64,000 nucleotides of DNA from Sarcophilus harrisii (taxonomy: Eukaryota > Chordata > Mammalia > Dasyuromorphia > Dasyuridae). Location of the stretch: assembly GCF_902635505.1 (NCBI RefSeq), contig NC_045429.1, positions 428,013,669 through 428,077,668 of the forward strand. The letters are read 5' to 3'. A program made the translations under genes and the position numbers. The notes under the pieces are model-generated. The model was not told the origin of the DNA. It made no database searches and saw only the letters and a program-made list of their open reading frames with translations. This document shows, one piece after another, positions 47,709 through 60,023 of the stretch; position 1 is the stretch's first letter, and each line of letters starts with the position of its first letter.

Positions 47709-48441
47709 TTTTTTTTCTTTTTTTTAATAGCCTTTTATTTACAGGTTATATGTATGGGTAACTTTACAGCATTGACAATTGCCAAACCTCTTGTTCCAAT
47801 TTTTCCCCTCCTTCCCCCCACCCCCTCCCCTAGATGGCAGGTTGATCAGTAGAAGTTAAATATATTAAAATATAAATTAAGTACACAATAAGTATACATG
47901 ACCAAACTGTTATTTTGCTGTACAAAAAGAATCAGACTCTGAAATATTGTACAATTAGCCTGTGAAGGAATTAGTCATCACTCAGAGTTCTTTCTCTGGG
48001 TGTAGCTGGTTCAGTTCATTACTGCTCCATTGGAAATGATTTGGTTGATCTCTTTGCTGAGGATGGCCAGGTCCATCAGAATTGGTCATCATATAGTATT
48101 GTTGTTGAAGTATATAATGATCTCCTGGCCCTGCTCGTTTCACTCAGCATCAGTTCATGTGAGTCTCTCCAGGCCTTTCTGAAGTCATCCTGTTGGTCAT
48201 TTCTTACAGAACAATAATATTCCATAATATTCATATACCACAATTTATTCAGTCATTCTCCAGTTGATGGGCATCCATTCAGTTTCCAGTTTCTGGCCAC
48301 TACAAACAGGGCTGCCACAAACATTTGTGCACATACAAATCCCTTTCCCTTCTTTATGATCTCTTTGGGATATAAGCCCAGTAGTAACACTGCTGGATCA
48401 AAGGGTATGCACAGTTTGATAACTTTTTGAGCATAGTTCCA
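47709..48441 (-). mobile_element. Young L1-type LINE insertion with 16-bp target duplication
   Basis: Plus-strand T-rich tail, then acaggttatatgtatgggta, the G/C-rich 3' UTR box and the end of ORF2 (gttgatgggcatccattcag, gctggatcaaagggtatgca). The flanking repeat agaaaatccctttttc occurs at 47693-47708 and 48442-48457 without mismatch. The empty site is seen in the LCE-f unit near 57960 (aaatctctttttcaagg). About 730 bp, 5'-truncated. Confidence 0.93.
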
Positions 48442-49424
48442 AGAAAATCCCTTTTTCAAAGAATCAGACTGTCAGTTCCTTCATATGAGAATGGAGACAA
48501 TTTTGTAATTTTTAAAAACCCTCTTTTATTATGTTTAGTGTGTGTAATAGCAAATGTAGATGGTTTGGACTATTTTCCTTTAAATCTATGCCCTCCCCTA
48601 CTATTCAAATCAATCCTCTGGATTATCACTTCAGTCTCTGTCTATGGGGCTTCCAGATCAGTTCTTTTATTCAAAACTGCTGTTTGGCAATCATCTACAT
48701 ACCACATGGATAAAAATATCAATGAATAGTTTGAGACAGAACGTGCAAATGGATCATGTTAGTATATTCCAAGAGTAAATCAGTATCTCATCTCCTGGGC
48801 TTCTTTTAGATGGAGGGATATTTTTCAGAGCATGTAGAGCATGCAGAGAAAAGAGAATAGAGATTATCTGTCTTGTTTACTTTTTACTGGAAATGTGACC
48901 CTTTATGTGGCTTTGTCTCAGAGACAGACAGATAGAGAGACAAAAAATTTAGAGAGATAGAGAGAATTAACAAATGATTGACCTGGAGGATGATTTCATG
49001 CTGTGACAAGAGAAAGCCCTACCTTATTCTATGATGTTCCAAGGTCTTGATAAGATCACAGTTGTATAATAACTTAAAAAGCATTAAGAAATATTTATGA
49101 AATAGGAGGCAACATGTTGTAATGGGAAAAGATGATCACAGTGCTTACATCACATTGATTTAGGGCATAAATATGATAATGATGGGGACAAAAATAGAAA
49201 ATGCATTATTCTAAGAGTAAAGGAAAAATCTTTCTCATATTGCTCCCACCAGATAATGCCTCATCCATGTAGATAATCCTGGTGATCCCAGATAGGAATA
49301 ATCTCTCACTGCCTTGTCAATCTACAACATGGAGTCAGTATATCTCTTACAGTATTTACCTTTTCCTATGCTGAACTACAGTCATTTGTTAATTTGGTAT
49401 CCTTTGATTAGAATACAGATTCTG

Positions 49425-49615
49425 GGTTGAAATGCTGCTCTACCAGTTTCTTAGCTGTATGACCTTGGAGAACTATTCTAAACTTTTTCAGACTTAGTTT
49501 CCTCAGCAGTACAATGGGGAAAATCATACCACCTACCTCCCAGAACTGAACTGAGGGTCAAATAAGATAGTAAATGTAAAGAGCTTGCCAAACCTCAATG
49601 GGCAAGATAAATTTA
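49425..49615 (+). mobile_element. MIR SINE (position B, LCE-e unit)
   Basis: Contains gctgtatgaccttggagaac, tcctcagcagtacaatgggg and tgagggtcaaataagatagt. Confidence 0.75.
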
Positions 49616-50531
49616 AGTTAATATCAATAATACTAAAGTTGAGGACAGGAATTTTATCATATTCATCTTCTACTCTCAGAAGCTCTTAGGAGAAAATTTT
49701 GCTCACAGCTAATTGCTGAATAAGTGAATGGATGGAAGAATAAATGAATGAATGATTATATAAATGAATGAATTGCCATTTACTCCCAAGCTTTGTGTTG
49801 TCCACTTAAAAGATGATTGTGAGAATTTAGGGAAGACTATTTCTTACTTGGGAGGGGAGCATGTTTGAGGGTACTCTTAAAAAGTGGTTGTGTGTAGGAG
49901 TAGACTTAAAAGATGAATATCCTATAGAAATAAGTTTAGGTGAATTTAAGGCTAAGGTAAAATGATGCTAGGAAACAAGCAAGGAATTATAGGTATAAAG
50001 ATGAAAGATCTCAAAAATCATATATTTCAATGTTCTCCTTTTAAAGTTGAGGAATCCAAAGCCTGTCAGTAGAAATAATTTGCCCTATCATGTAGATATT
50101 AAGTGGCTAAGTAAAGATTTGAAATTTGGTCATGGTAACTCCAAGTGAAGTTGGTGAAGTTTCCACTGTCTTATACATCTCATACAGAATATGGCATGAG
50201 GTCACATGGAAATGTCTAAAAATGGACAGATCCTCAGTGACCAAAGGTCCCAAAGCTTTTACCCAACGACTAAACTTCAAGGCTCTGTCCTTATCTGCTA
50301 TTTAATCTGAGAGAGCCTAATCTTTACAATGAATATGCCCAACTGCAACCATCGTCTAGATTCCCCCTTGTCCCAACAACTGCCTCAGATATGCCTTAGC
50401 ACGTTCTAATGAAAAGGAAGTTGACTTCAATTGGGAGAACATAATTTAAGCCAAGGCTAATTCATTTACCACTTCTGTGACTTCACATGAAACATCTGAC
50501 TTTTAAAACCTCAATATCTTTATGTATAAAA

Positions 50532-50796
50532 TGAGTCAATTACATGAGATGCCTCCCAATATCACTCAACAACTCGATGATCCATGTACTAGCACATGTC
50601 AGTGTCTGTGAGTTTAGGGAATGTCAGGAATTGTCTGACACATGTCAAGAATTGGGAAAGACACACTTCCTTCTAGAGAGCTGAGACTTATGCCTACAAA
50701 TTGTCCTAGGCTGTCCTATAAAAGGTGTCCCTGCCTCTAGAGCCTCATCCACTCTGGTTCATCAGCAGAGGATTCCTGTCTGTGTCTGGGATCAAG
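50532..50796 (+). promoter_or_regulatory. LCE-e promoter and noncoding exon 1
   Basis: AP-1 TGAGTCA at 50532-50538, dyad TGTCAGGAATTGTCTGACA at 50622-50640, TATA box tataaaag at 50717-50724. Exon 1 runs from about 50747 to 50796 with donor gtgagt. Spacing is identical to LCE-b and LCE-d. Confidence 0.82.
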
Positions 50797-51559
50797 GTGA
50801 GTGTCTACACCGAACCCACAGAGAGGATTTGGAGCAGGATGTTCAAGGAGAAGGAAGAAAAAGAGCAGAGGGAGAGAGGAATTAGGAAAATTTGGGATGA
50901 AGGAAGATGGATAAAAGGGCTGAATAGGAGGGAAGAGTTAAAGTGAATGAGAAATATAAGAGCTGGTGAAGAAGAGATGCTTGTACTTTAGATTTTGTCT
51001 AGAGAACTAGGTTGTATGCTCTCAGAAAACAACCAGAAAAGAGTGTAGAACCTGTGTGAGGGTGGTGGGAAGGAGGAGCAATAATTTGAGTTTCTGGAAA
51101 CTTGAATGAACTGGAATTCAAAAGGTTTCATCAAGATGTTGAGGGAATTCATTCCCACCCTTTCATGAGACATTACCAATACTATTTAACTTTTAAGATT
51201 CTATATAATTTTCCTGATTTTGCAATTTCCAGAAAGTATAAAGTATGCCTATCTGCTTAATTATAAAGAGAGGAAAAGAAAGAGATAAATGGGGAGAGAC
51301 AGAGAGAGAAAAACTGTTGATAATCTCTTGAACTGATGAAAAATGAATGTTCCCTCAACCCAAATTTTAATCTAAATGCATTTTAAGACAGAAATGATTT
51401 TATAAAATTTTTTTCTCTTTGGATGTTGAAGTCTTCTAGGCAAAATTCTCTATCAAATTGGTGATCAATTCTAGTGGAGAAATCTTTTATGGATCAATTC
51501 TATCTTTCTGAAAAAAAAAACATTTTATTGTCTTTCAGGTTTACTGAACTCCCACCAAG

Positions 51560-51958
51560 ATGTCTTGCCAGCAAAGCCAGCAGCAGTGCCAGGCCCCTAA
51601 GTGTCCCCCTAAATGTCCACCCAAGTGTCAGACACCCAAGTGCCCACCAAAATGTCCTCCTAAGTGTCCCCCCAAGTGCCCTCCCCAGGCTCCATGCCCT
51701 CCTCCAGTGTCTTCCTGCTGTGGCTCTAGCTCTGGAGGATGCTGCAGCTCTGGGGGATGCTGTGGATCCAGTTCTGGGGGATGCTGCAGCTCTGGCTCTG
51801 GAGGTGGCTGCTGCCTCTTTTCCCATCACAGGAGATCCCACAGACGTAGACACCAGAGGTCTGACTGCTGTGACAGTGGCAGTGGGCACAGCCAACAGTC
51901 TGGAGGCTGCTGTGGAAGCTCTGGAGGTTGCTGTGGGAGCTCTGGGGGCTGCTGTTAA
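51560..51958 (+). CDS. LCE: LCE-e: late cornified envelope protein, 132 aa
   Basis: The longest copy. It has seven PKC repeats ([29 protein letters not shown]) before [14 protein letters not shown], then the usual Gly-Ser-Cys blocks, [16 protein letters not shown] and three terminal GGCC blocks. The extra PPKC equals one 12-bp repeat, which points to replication slippage or unequal crossover. Exon 2 begins at 51539 after tctttcag. The intron is 742 bp and keeps the segment deleted in LCE-d. The DNA alongside is the most complete example of the ancestral unit. Nothing in the gene looks damaged. Confidence 0.94.
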   Translation: MSCQQSQQQCQAPKCPPKCPPKCQTPKCPPKCPPKCPPKCPPQAPCPPPVSSCCGSSSGGCCSSGGCCGSSSGGCCSSGSGGGCCLFSHHRRSHRRRHQRSDCCDSGSGHSQQSGGCCGSSGGCCGSSGGCC

Positions 51959-52177
51959 TCTGGTATCCTGACCAAGAAGAGCTGAAGACTCTATTGATTG
52001 CTTCCACTCCCTTTTCTCCTCATTTCTCAGCCTCCTGCTTCTCTTTATAGTTTTGAACTGTTCATATATATTTTAGGTGATAGAGACAAAGTCTATCATT
52101 TCATTTTATCTCAATTCCCCACCCCATCTCCACCCCAATGCAAACCATCCTTCTCTTCCTCATTTATCCTAAGCAAC

Positions 52178-52183
52178 AATAAA
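52178..52183 (+). terminator. LCE-e polyadenylation signal
   Basis: AATAAA in cctaagcaacaataaag, 220 bp after the stop codon. Confidence 0.85.
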
Positions 52184-53599
52184 GTTTATTTTTCTGGTCA
52201 CAAATGCCTCTTACTATCTATTATTTCCCATTATAACTTCTTTCAATGATGCCTTCTTGATAACTTCTTTAATATTTTCAGGGACCATCCAGGTAGTAAT
52301 AGTTAGTGTTAGGACTGGGAGGCTGGCTTAAGTTCACTTCAGTCATACACAAGTGACCATAGAGTGTCAATGTAATAATTAATTATGACAACTGTCTTAC
52401 CTGAAAGGACTAACACATTAAGGCACAGGACCTTCTGGTTCTAAGTTCTTGGGAAAAGGCCAAGGTGAAAAAGAGAGCAGCTAATTTGTAGGAGAATCAT
52501 CTTCTTGAAGCAGAAAGTCTCAAGGAACAGAGTCCAGAAGAAGGATTCAGAGGATCTAGCACTTAATATTAAATCATTCAAGGTTAGAATGTCTAAAATA
52601 TCCATGATCTACCCCTCCTTAGCTTTTCCTCTCTGTACTTTTTGTGGCTGGCTATTTGATCCAGAGCACAGGCATATCCAATATTATCCCCCATTCTCAG
52701 TTTTCAGAAAAGCTCTCTGTCTGACACTGAATTGTCCCTCTTTCATTGGTTACAGTCTCAAAATCTCAGAAAAGTTATAGTGTTTCCAAAGTCTGCCCTG
52801 GTCCTTCTAGGTCCCCTCTTCCACTTAATGGAGGTCCTCTAATTCCAGACTCTAGGACCAAACCCAAGTGCTGTGTTCTGACTCCACAAACCTACTTCCT
52901 TTAGGGGTAGTATCATGTGTTTTCTGGGCCTCTAATGGCCTTCTCCTTCTCCCTCAATTCTTTTCCCAGGGCTCCTGGGAAAAAGCTACATTTCAGTTGC
53001 AGAAACTGTGTTGGAGGGTAATTAATTAATGACTGGAATTTGGCAACAAAGAAATGAGGAAATGAACCTTCTTCTCTTTGTAAATCTGGAGGACTTTGGC
53101 TGTGGAATAGGACATATATTATCAGACTCAGTTGGCCTTTTGGCTGAATTTGTGAAGTTTCTTCTAATTTGTCTTTTTCATTCTTTGTTTTAAGGGATAG
53201 TTCATTAAATAGGGCATAAAGAAGTGAATTCATTTGGATATTATAAAATGTCAAACAAAATGTACCAAAATTTAAATTGATTCTTTATTATTAGGTAGCC
53301 CATACTGAGCTTGGAATCCTCATCCCAATTTTCACCTTGACAAGTCAAGTCCAACAGAGCAAGGTTACATCTCCCCTCTCATGTTCTAGGGGGACCTCTA
53401 AGGAATTCTGGGCCTCTTTTTCTAATGTTGTTCACACGAGTGCCCATTTCAGTGTGTGCTTTTCAAAATTAATTTCTAGTAACTGTTATCTCCCATTTTT
53501 CATTGATACTTTTTAATGATTGTTATCACAGTATTATTTAATAAGTTAACATCAATTAATTTTTACTAAAAGATTTAATGAATAAATACAGCAACTAGA

Positions 53600-53860
53600 T
53601 GGAGTTAGAAGCAGCTAAGTTATACAGTACATAATGTGCTAGAACTGGAGTCAGGAAGACTCATTTTTATGAGCTTACATCTGGCCTCAGACACTTCTGG
53701 TTTAGACAAGTCAATAACACTATTTGTCTCAATTTCCTCATCTACAAAATAAGTTTTAGAAGGAAATAGCAAACCACTCATATCTTTGCCAAGAAATCCC
53801 TAAACCTGGTGTCCAGAAGAGTCATACAAGACTGAAATGAGTAAACAAGAACCAGCAAGA
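53600..53860 (+). mobile_element. MAR1-type SINE (shared with 43610)
   Basis: Body: actggagtcaggaagactca, catctggcctcagacacttc, cctcatctacaaaataagtt. The 3' end gactgaaatgagtaaacaag is followed by the same aaccagcaag flank as at 43.86 kb. Confidence 0.85.
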
Positions 53861-54464
53861 ACAGAAGTATAAATATTTCCCCCAATCCTGACATCTGGGG
53901 CCCTACTCATCCCTGTAACACTTGGGATACTGAATAGAATGGATTCAACCTTAAAGTAGTTGCTACAAAGTATTAACCTTCACCAAATGCACTTCATGGA
54001 GTAGCACAATTGATGAATGAATTGCTTATGATTTTTTGGATACCCTGACAAGCTGAATTAAGCAGGACTTTGCTCTTCACTGGGCTTGGCTGCCTACCAA
54101 AATCTGTCATTCCTTATGTCTCCTAGAACTTGGTGGCTTGCTCTCCTGATTTTTTGAAACTCATAAGATTATAGCCAAGTATGACATTCCTTCATCTTGG
54201 ATCTGGGCTAAAAAACAAATGTAAAGAAAAGAGATAAGAATAGATATGCATGTTTAAAAGTCACATATTGGTATCCCATATAAAGTAGTCTCTTCCCTCA
54301 CTCATAGACTTTCAATATCCCTTCTCTTTACAATTAAATATAGGTTGGCTGGAAAGAAGGATTAATTATCTGGTTATCTCTTTTGTAAACTTTGTCAATT
54401 TATAGTATATTTGCTCAAAAGGCTCCTTTTTTTCCAAGTGAAAAAGCCAACTGAAAAGATGACA

Positions 54465-54630
54465 CAGGCAAGTCACTTAACTTATGTCTGCTTGTGTTTC
54501 TTCAATGAGAAAATGGGGATAATAATGGCATCTACCTCCCAGAACTGTTGTGAGTGTCAAATGATATCACATTTGTAAGGTGCTCAGCACAGAGCCTGGT
54601 ATATAGTAGGTAGTTAATAAATGCTTATTT
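54465..54630 (+). mobile_element. MIR SINE (position C, LCE-e unit)
   Basis: Contains ggcaagtcacttaacttatg, gaactgttgtgagtgtcaaa and agtaggtagttaataaatgc. Confidence 0.75.
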
Positions 54631-55030
54631 TTTAAAGTCTTCTGTGCATATTTCAATGTCCAGTCCAAATACATTGTGACAATTATAATTGAATATTCAC
54701 TAATATTTCATGATTGATGATTTTTTATTTTCCTTATGTGTTTGAATTTTATGAGTAAGAACCTATCAATAGGCATTTATCAAGAATCTCCTCTGTACCA
54801 GGCACTGTAATAAGTACTTTAAATAATAGTAATAGTAGTAACTAGAACTTAAACAGGACTTTATGATTTGAAAATTGGTGTTGGAAGTTATCCCAGAGGC
54901 CACCCCTTTTACTGTCTCAGGCAAAATCCCTTTTCTACATGTGACACCACTGAGATTGCTTTACTAAATGACACATTAATTCTTTAACTCAGAGATTTGT
55001 TTTTAGGCTTTTTTAACATTTAAATTCATT

Positions 55031-55472
55031 ATGAGCAGGACCAGGAGATCATTATATACTTCAACAACAATACTATATGATGACCAGTTCTGATGGACCT
55101 GGCCATCCTCAGCATGAACTGAACCAGCTACGCCCAGAAAAAGAACTCTGGGAGATGACTAAAAACCATTACATTGAATTCCCAATCCCTATATTTATGC
55201 CCACCTGAATTTTTGATTTCCTTCACAAGCTAATTGTACAATATTTCAGAGTCTGATTCTTTTTATACAGCAAAATAATGTTTTGATCATGTATACTTAT
55301 TGTGTATCTAATTTATATTTTAATGTATTTAACATCTACTGGTCATCCTGCCATCTAGGGGAGGGGGTCGGGGGAAGGAGGGGAAAAATTGGAACAAGAG
55401 GTTTGGCAATTGTTAACGTTGTAAAGTTACCCATGCATATAACCTGTAAATAAAAGGCTATTAAATAAAAAA
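55031..55472 (+). mobile_element. Young L1-type LINE 3' end with 16-bp target duplication
   Basis: Starts within the ORF2 end (gagcaggaccaggagatcat) and ends aataaaaggctattaaataa. The direct repeat aacatttaaattcatt lies at 55015-55030 and 55473-55488; its first bases are ambiguous with the A-tail. Very similar in 3' UTR to the element at 47709. Confidence 0.9.
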
Positions 55473-55499
55473 AACATTTAAATTCATTTTTTTCTCAGT

Positions 55500-55965
55500 A
55501 TAATATTTTTGTTTTTTATTTTAATAGTATTTAAATTTTCCAAATAATACAAAGACAGTTTTCAAAATGCACCTTTGCAAAACCTTGTGTTCCAAATTTT
55601 TCTCCTTCTCTATTCCCTTCCTCTCCCCAAGACAGCAAGCAATCTGATACAGGCTAAACTTGTGCACTTCTTTGAAACATATTTCCATATTTGTCATGCT
55701 GCACAAATAAAATCAGATCAAAAGGGCGAAAACACAATAAATTGGGGGAAATTAGCAAACAAATAACAAAAATGGTGTAAACACTATGCTTGAATCTCTC
55801 TCTGGATGTGGATGACTCTTGCCATCATAAATCCATTGGAATTGCCTTGGATCACCTTATTGTTGAAAAGACCCAAGTACTTCACAGCTAATCATCACAT
55901 AATCTTATTACTGTGTACAATGTTCTCTTGGTTCTGATTTAATTCAGGTTGTATAATGAATGATA
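55500..55965 (-). mobile_element. L1-type LINE 3' end, minus strand
   Basis: Contains atttgtcatgctgcacaaat and the reverse of the 3' UTR/ORF2 end (gaatctctctctggatgtgg). It belongs to the same subfamily as the elements at 26080 and 62515, and lies 30 bp from the preceding L1 in opposite orientation. Confidence 0.78.
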
Positions 55966-56584
55966 AATGATCAACTTTCTTTTATGCAAGGATTTTATGT
56001 AAATGAGAAAGATAATAGTTTGAAAGGTTTTTCTTTAATTTAAAATTTAGAATTAAATCTATTTAAAATAAGTAACAAAGTTTCTTTGAGGAAATTGAGC
56101 CACCAGCAAAAGAACATCCCCATAACTAAAGGGATGAACAGTTCAAAAGAAAATGTACAAGAAAAGATTAAGGAAACAACACTCACCAGAAAGGCTAAGA
56201 GTAGAAGGATGGGGAGGTAGATGGAGGAGGAGAGTGAGAGCAGAAAGAGAAAATATAAAGGAATCTAAAGATCCCACCTTCTAAGCAGAGAGCTCCCCAA
56301 CAGACAAGGAAAGAGGCAGAGGCTGTCAGATACTGCAGTAAGAACACAAGTCATTCAGAAAGTGTGCTGGAGAACAATTCTGGGGGTAAAACCAAAGGAT
56401 TTTTACTCTTGTGTCTCTCCTGAACCCACAGGATTGAGGAAAGATGGGTTGGCTGCCCAGCTAGTCTCTTCTCAATGGGCATGTTGAAGGAAAAGCCATC
56501 TCCCAATCACAGAGGCCTGCACAGAAAGGAAAAGCTGGCCCTTTCTGATCTTACATAATCATCTTCCTAGCATTTCTATAGTGA

Positions 56585-56800
56585 GATAAGGTTGAAAGCA
56601 TTCTACTTCCATGATCTCAGATGTTCTTTACAATAACTCTGTGAGGTAAGAGCCATTACCCCTATTTCACAGATGAGAACATTGAGGTTGAGAAAAATCA
56701 ATGGCTTACCCAAAGTTATACACTGAATGAGATAGGATGAAACATCAGGTCTTCCTGACTCCAAGTTCAATGCTCTATCCACTATCTCTCCTAGAGTACA
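56585..56800 (-). mobile_element. MIR SINE (position A, LCE-f unit)
   Basis: Contains ataactctgtgaggtaagag, cccctatttcacagatgaga and atgctctatccactatctct. Confidence 0.75.
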
Positions 56801-57718
56801 TTTTAAGGGGTCTACTCTACTACTTCTAATAATTGGGGGAAAGGGGTTAATTACAGTGAACAACTCTTCCTAGCTACCCAGACTACAGAATCAGAAGATT
56901 TCTACTTCTTCCTACATGACTTGCTCAAACTCTCCTATTATTGACAAGTGTTTCTATTGACAGAGCCCAATACCTCTTCCCCAGGCTCTTCCATTCTGGG
57001 CCTGCTAATCTCTGTGAAGAATCTTTTTTTTCCTATTCTCAATTAAGAACTCAATGGACTTCTTCTTCATTCCTGACATCACAAGGAACAAGAGAAAATA
57101 CCTGGATCATCCTCTTGCCTCCAAATCAACACTAAATATCTGTTAATGGAATCATTGAACCCTCCTCCCAGCTCTAGTCTATCATGAGGAAAGAAAACTA
57201 CAGGGTATCTTAAAACTTCCCTTAGGTTCCAAGTCATGGACTTAATATTGAGTGTCTAAAATTGTAGTTGACTAAATGAGGTAGGGACTGGTGACAGACA
57301 GGACTAAATCCTTTCCTGTTACCATCATTGTCATTGCTATCTTCTTCATCATAGAAAGTACCTTTAGTGCTTTATGAAAACCTGTGACATACTTTATCTC
57401 ATCTGATCATCATGAACTTTGCCATCATCAACTTCATCAGTATCATCATCATTAATTAAGAAAGCAGGAAGACAGGATCTTTATACAGAGATATTCTCAG
57501 GAGTAACTCACTTCAAATAATAAGACCAAAGTATGATGAATTTGTATCCAGAAGGGAGTTGTCACCTAATTCAGTCTCCTCATTTTATAGGAGAATACAT
57601 GGAGATTCTTGAGCATGAAAATGATTTAAACAAAGTCTCACAAGAAATAAAGAGCAGAGCCAGAACTAACCCATATCCCTCGACCTTGTACTCCAGGCTT
57701 TTACCTCAGTATGAAGCA

Positions 57719-57746
57719 ACGCACACACACACACACACACACCACA

Positions 57747-57800
<54 letters not shown>

Positions 57801-57867
57801 CAGACAGAGAGAGACAGACAGAGAGAGAGAGAGAGACAGAGACAGAGAGAGACAGAGACAGAGAGAG

Positions 57868-57927
<60 letters not shown>
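57719..57927. repeat. Compound (CA)n(GA)n microsatellite
   Basis: About 45 bases of CA repeat followed by about 160 bases of GA/GACA repeat. It is the same unit position as the CA-rich tract at 47627-47660 and the (GAA)n at 38393. The Thr-His and Arg-Glu frames across it are artefacts. Confidence 0.93.
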
Positions 57928-57931
<4 letters not shown>

Positions 57932-58939
57932 TTAAAATGGATCCTACTTTTGGTGAATAAAAAAAAATCTCTTTTTCAAGGAATCATACTGTAAATTCTT
58001 TTAGATGGGAGTGAAGACAATTTTGTAATTTAAAAAATCTTTTTATTATGGTTAGCATAGCAAATTTAGATTTTTTCTGGACCAGTTTTCTTTAAAATCT
58101 CTGTACTCCTACTCAAACCAACCTTCTGAAAATTACCAGCTCAGTCTTTGTCCATGGGGCTGCCAAATAATTTTTTTATTCAAAACCCCTATTTGAGAAC
58201 CATCTATACACAACGTGGATAAAAATTTCAGTGAATAGTTCGAGGCAAAACACACAAGTGAAAGATGTTGGTGTGTACCACAAGTGAATCAGTGCCTTAA
58301 CTTATTCCAGACTTCCTTTTCCACTGTCTTTTATGTGGAGGGATATTCTTCAGAGAATGTAGAGGAAAGAGGATGGAAATTATCTGTCTTGTTTGTCTTT
58401 TATTAGAAATGTGGTTTTGTCTCAGAGACAGACATACAGAGACAGAGAGAGAGATAGGGAGAGAAGGAAAGAAACAGAGTTAGAGAATAAACAAGTCATT
58501 GATCTGGAGGATGATTTCATGCTGAGAGAGGAGGAAGCTCTATCTATACCAAGTTATTCAGAGGTCTTGGCAGGGTCACAGGCATGTAATAACCTAAAAA
58601 AAAATTCAGAAATATTTGTCTATGAAATAGGAGGCAACATGTTATGGTGGAAAAAGATGATCACAGTGCTTAGGGGACGTTGATGTAGCTAGGGCATAAA
58701 GACAATACTGAAGTAGGCAAAAAACAGATAATACATGACTCTAAAAGTAATGTACACATCCTTCTCATCCTGTCCCCATCAACCAGAAGCTCATACATGT
58801 AAATGCTCCTGGGGATCTTAGATAAAAATAATCTCTCACTTCTCTGACATTCTATACCATGGAGTCTTGTGATATTTACCTTATATTACACAGAATTACA
58901 ATTAGTGGTGAATTTTCTATCCCTTGATTAAAATACAGA

Positions 58940-59130
58940 TTCTAAGTTGAAATCTGGCTCCAGGATCTTTTTGGCCATATGACTCTGGACAAGTCACTTA
59001 GCTTCTCCCAAACTCAGTTTCCTCAGCTATATAATAAGAAAAAGTATAGTCCCAACTGCCAGGAATGTACTGATGATCAGATGAGATAGAAATGTAAAAC
59101 ACTTACCAAATCTTAACAAGCAAGACAAAT
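58940..59130 (+). mobile_element. MIR SINE (position B, LCE-f unit)
   Basis: Contains tggacaagtcacttagcttc, tcagtttcctcagctatata and tgatgatcagatgagataga. Confidence 0.75.
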
Positions 59131-60023
59131 TTTTAGCTACTACTAGAGTAATATTACTAAGAATAAGGAATATATCTCATTCATCTTTTTTTTCTCATCA
59201 AAAGCTTTTAACAGAGAATTTTATTCTCAATAAATTCTGAATAAATAAAATTGGTAAATGAATACATCAGTTGATGAATAAATGAATGGTTGGGGGGCAT
59301 GTATTCCCAATTTTTAGTTTCCCCTTTTAAAAAGAAGAGTGGGATTTGGAGGAGTGTCTTAAACATGGGTGAGAGATGGGGGAACATGCTTGAAGATCTT
59401 TGTATATGAGTGATTTTGTATATGAGTGGAGCTAAATAAGCCTTGGGAAAGTTAAAGACAAAGAGAAATGGTCCAGAAGAAAAAACATCAGATTATAACT
59501 TTAAATATTAAAGATCTCAAGAGTCATATATTCCTTTTTTTCCCTCATAGAGACAAGGAATCCAAAGCCTGGAAATTGAAGCAACTTGCATTATACACAT
59601 AATAAGAGGCCAAGCAAGGATTTGAATTTAGGTGCTATAACTACAACTGAAGAGTTCTTTCTACTGTCCTTTCCTACATTTTATACAGGACAGTAGGGTA
59701 CGAGGCCACATGGAAATGTCTAGAAAGAGACAAAGCCTCAGTGACTGAAGTGACGACCAGACTTCATTGTGCTTTCCTAAATAGTTATTTGAACTGAAGG
59801 CTCCCAATCTTTTCTAAGAATTGGCCCACCTGAAATCACCATTTGGATTCCCTCTTGCTCCAGCAGTTGCCTCGGCTATGTCTTAGCATGATGGTCTGAT
59901 GAAAAGACTGGGGACTTCATTTGGGGGAAACCATGGTTTAAACCCTAGCTAATTCACTTAGTACTTCTATGACTTTGTATAAGTCATTTGCCTCTCAGAA
60001 TCACAGTATCTTCAACTTTAAAA

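Larger units (their letters stand above)
46020..55000 (+). repeat. Tandem-array unit of LCE-e
   Basis: The most complete unit: marker gtttaatttaaaaattggaa, MIR A, the agactacagaatcagaagct block, a short CA-rich tract at 47627-47660, MIR B, promoter, LCE-e, a long downstream flank with SINE and MIR C, then the start of the next unit near 56.0 kb after two LINE insertions. It is interrupted by a young L1 at 47709-48441. Confidence 0.8.

Noticed and set aside
57533-57994. 153-codon frame with Thr-His and Arg-Glu repeats
   Set aside because: Most of it is the compound CA/GA microsatellite; the rest is unit flank with no conserved frame in the other units.
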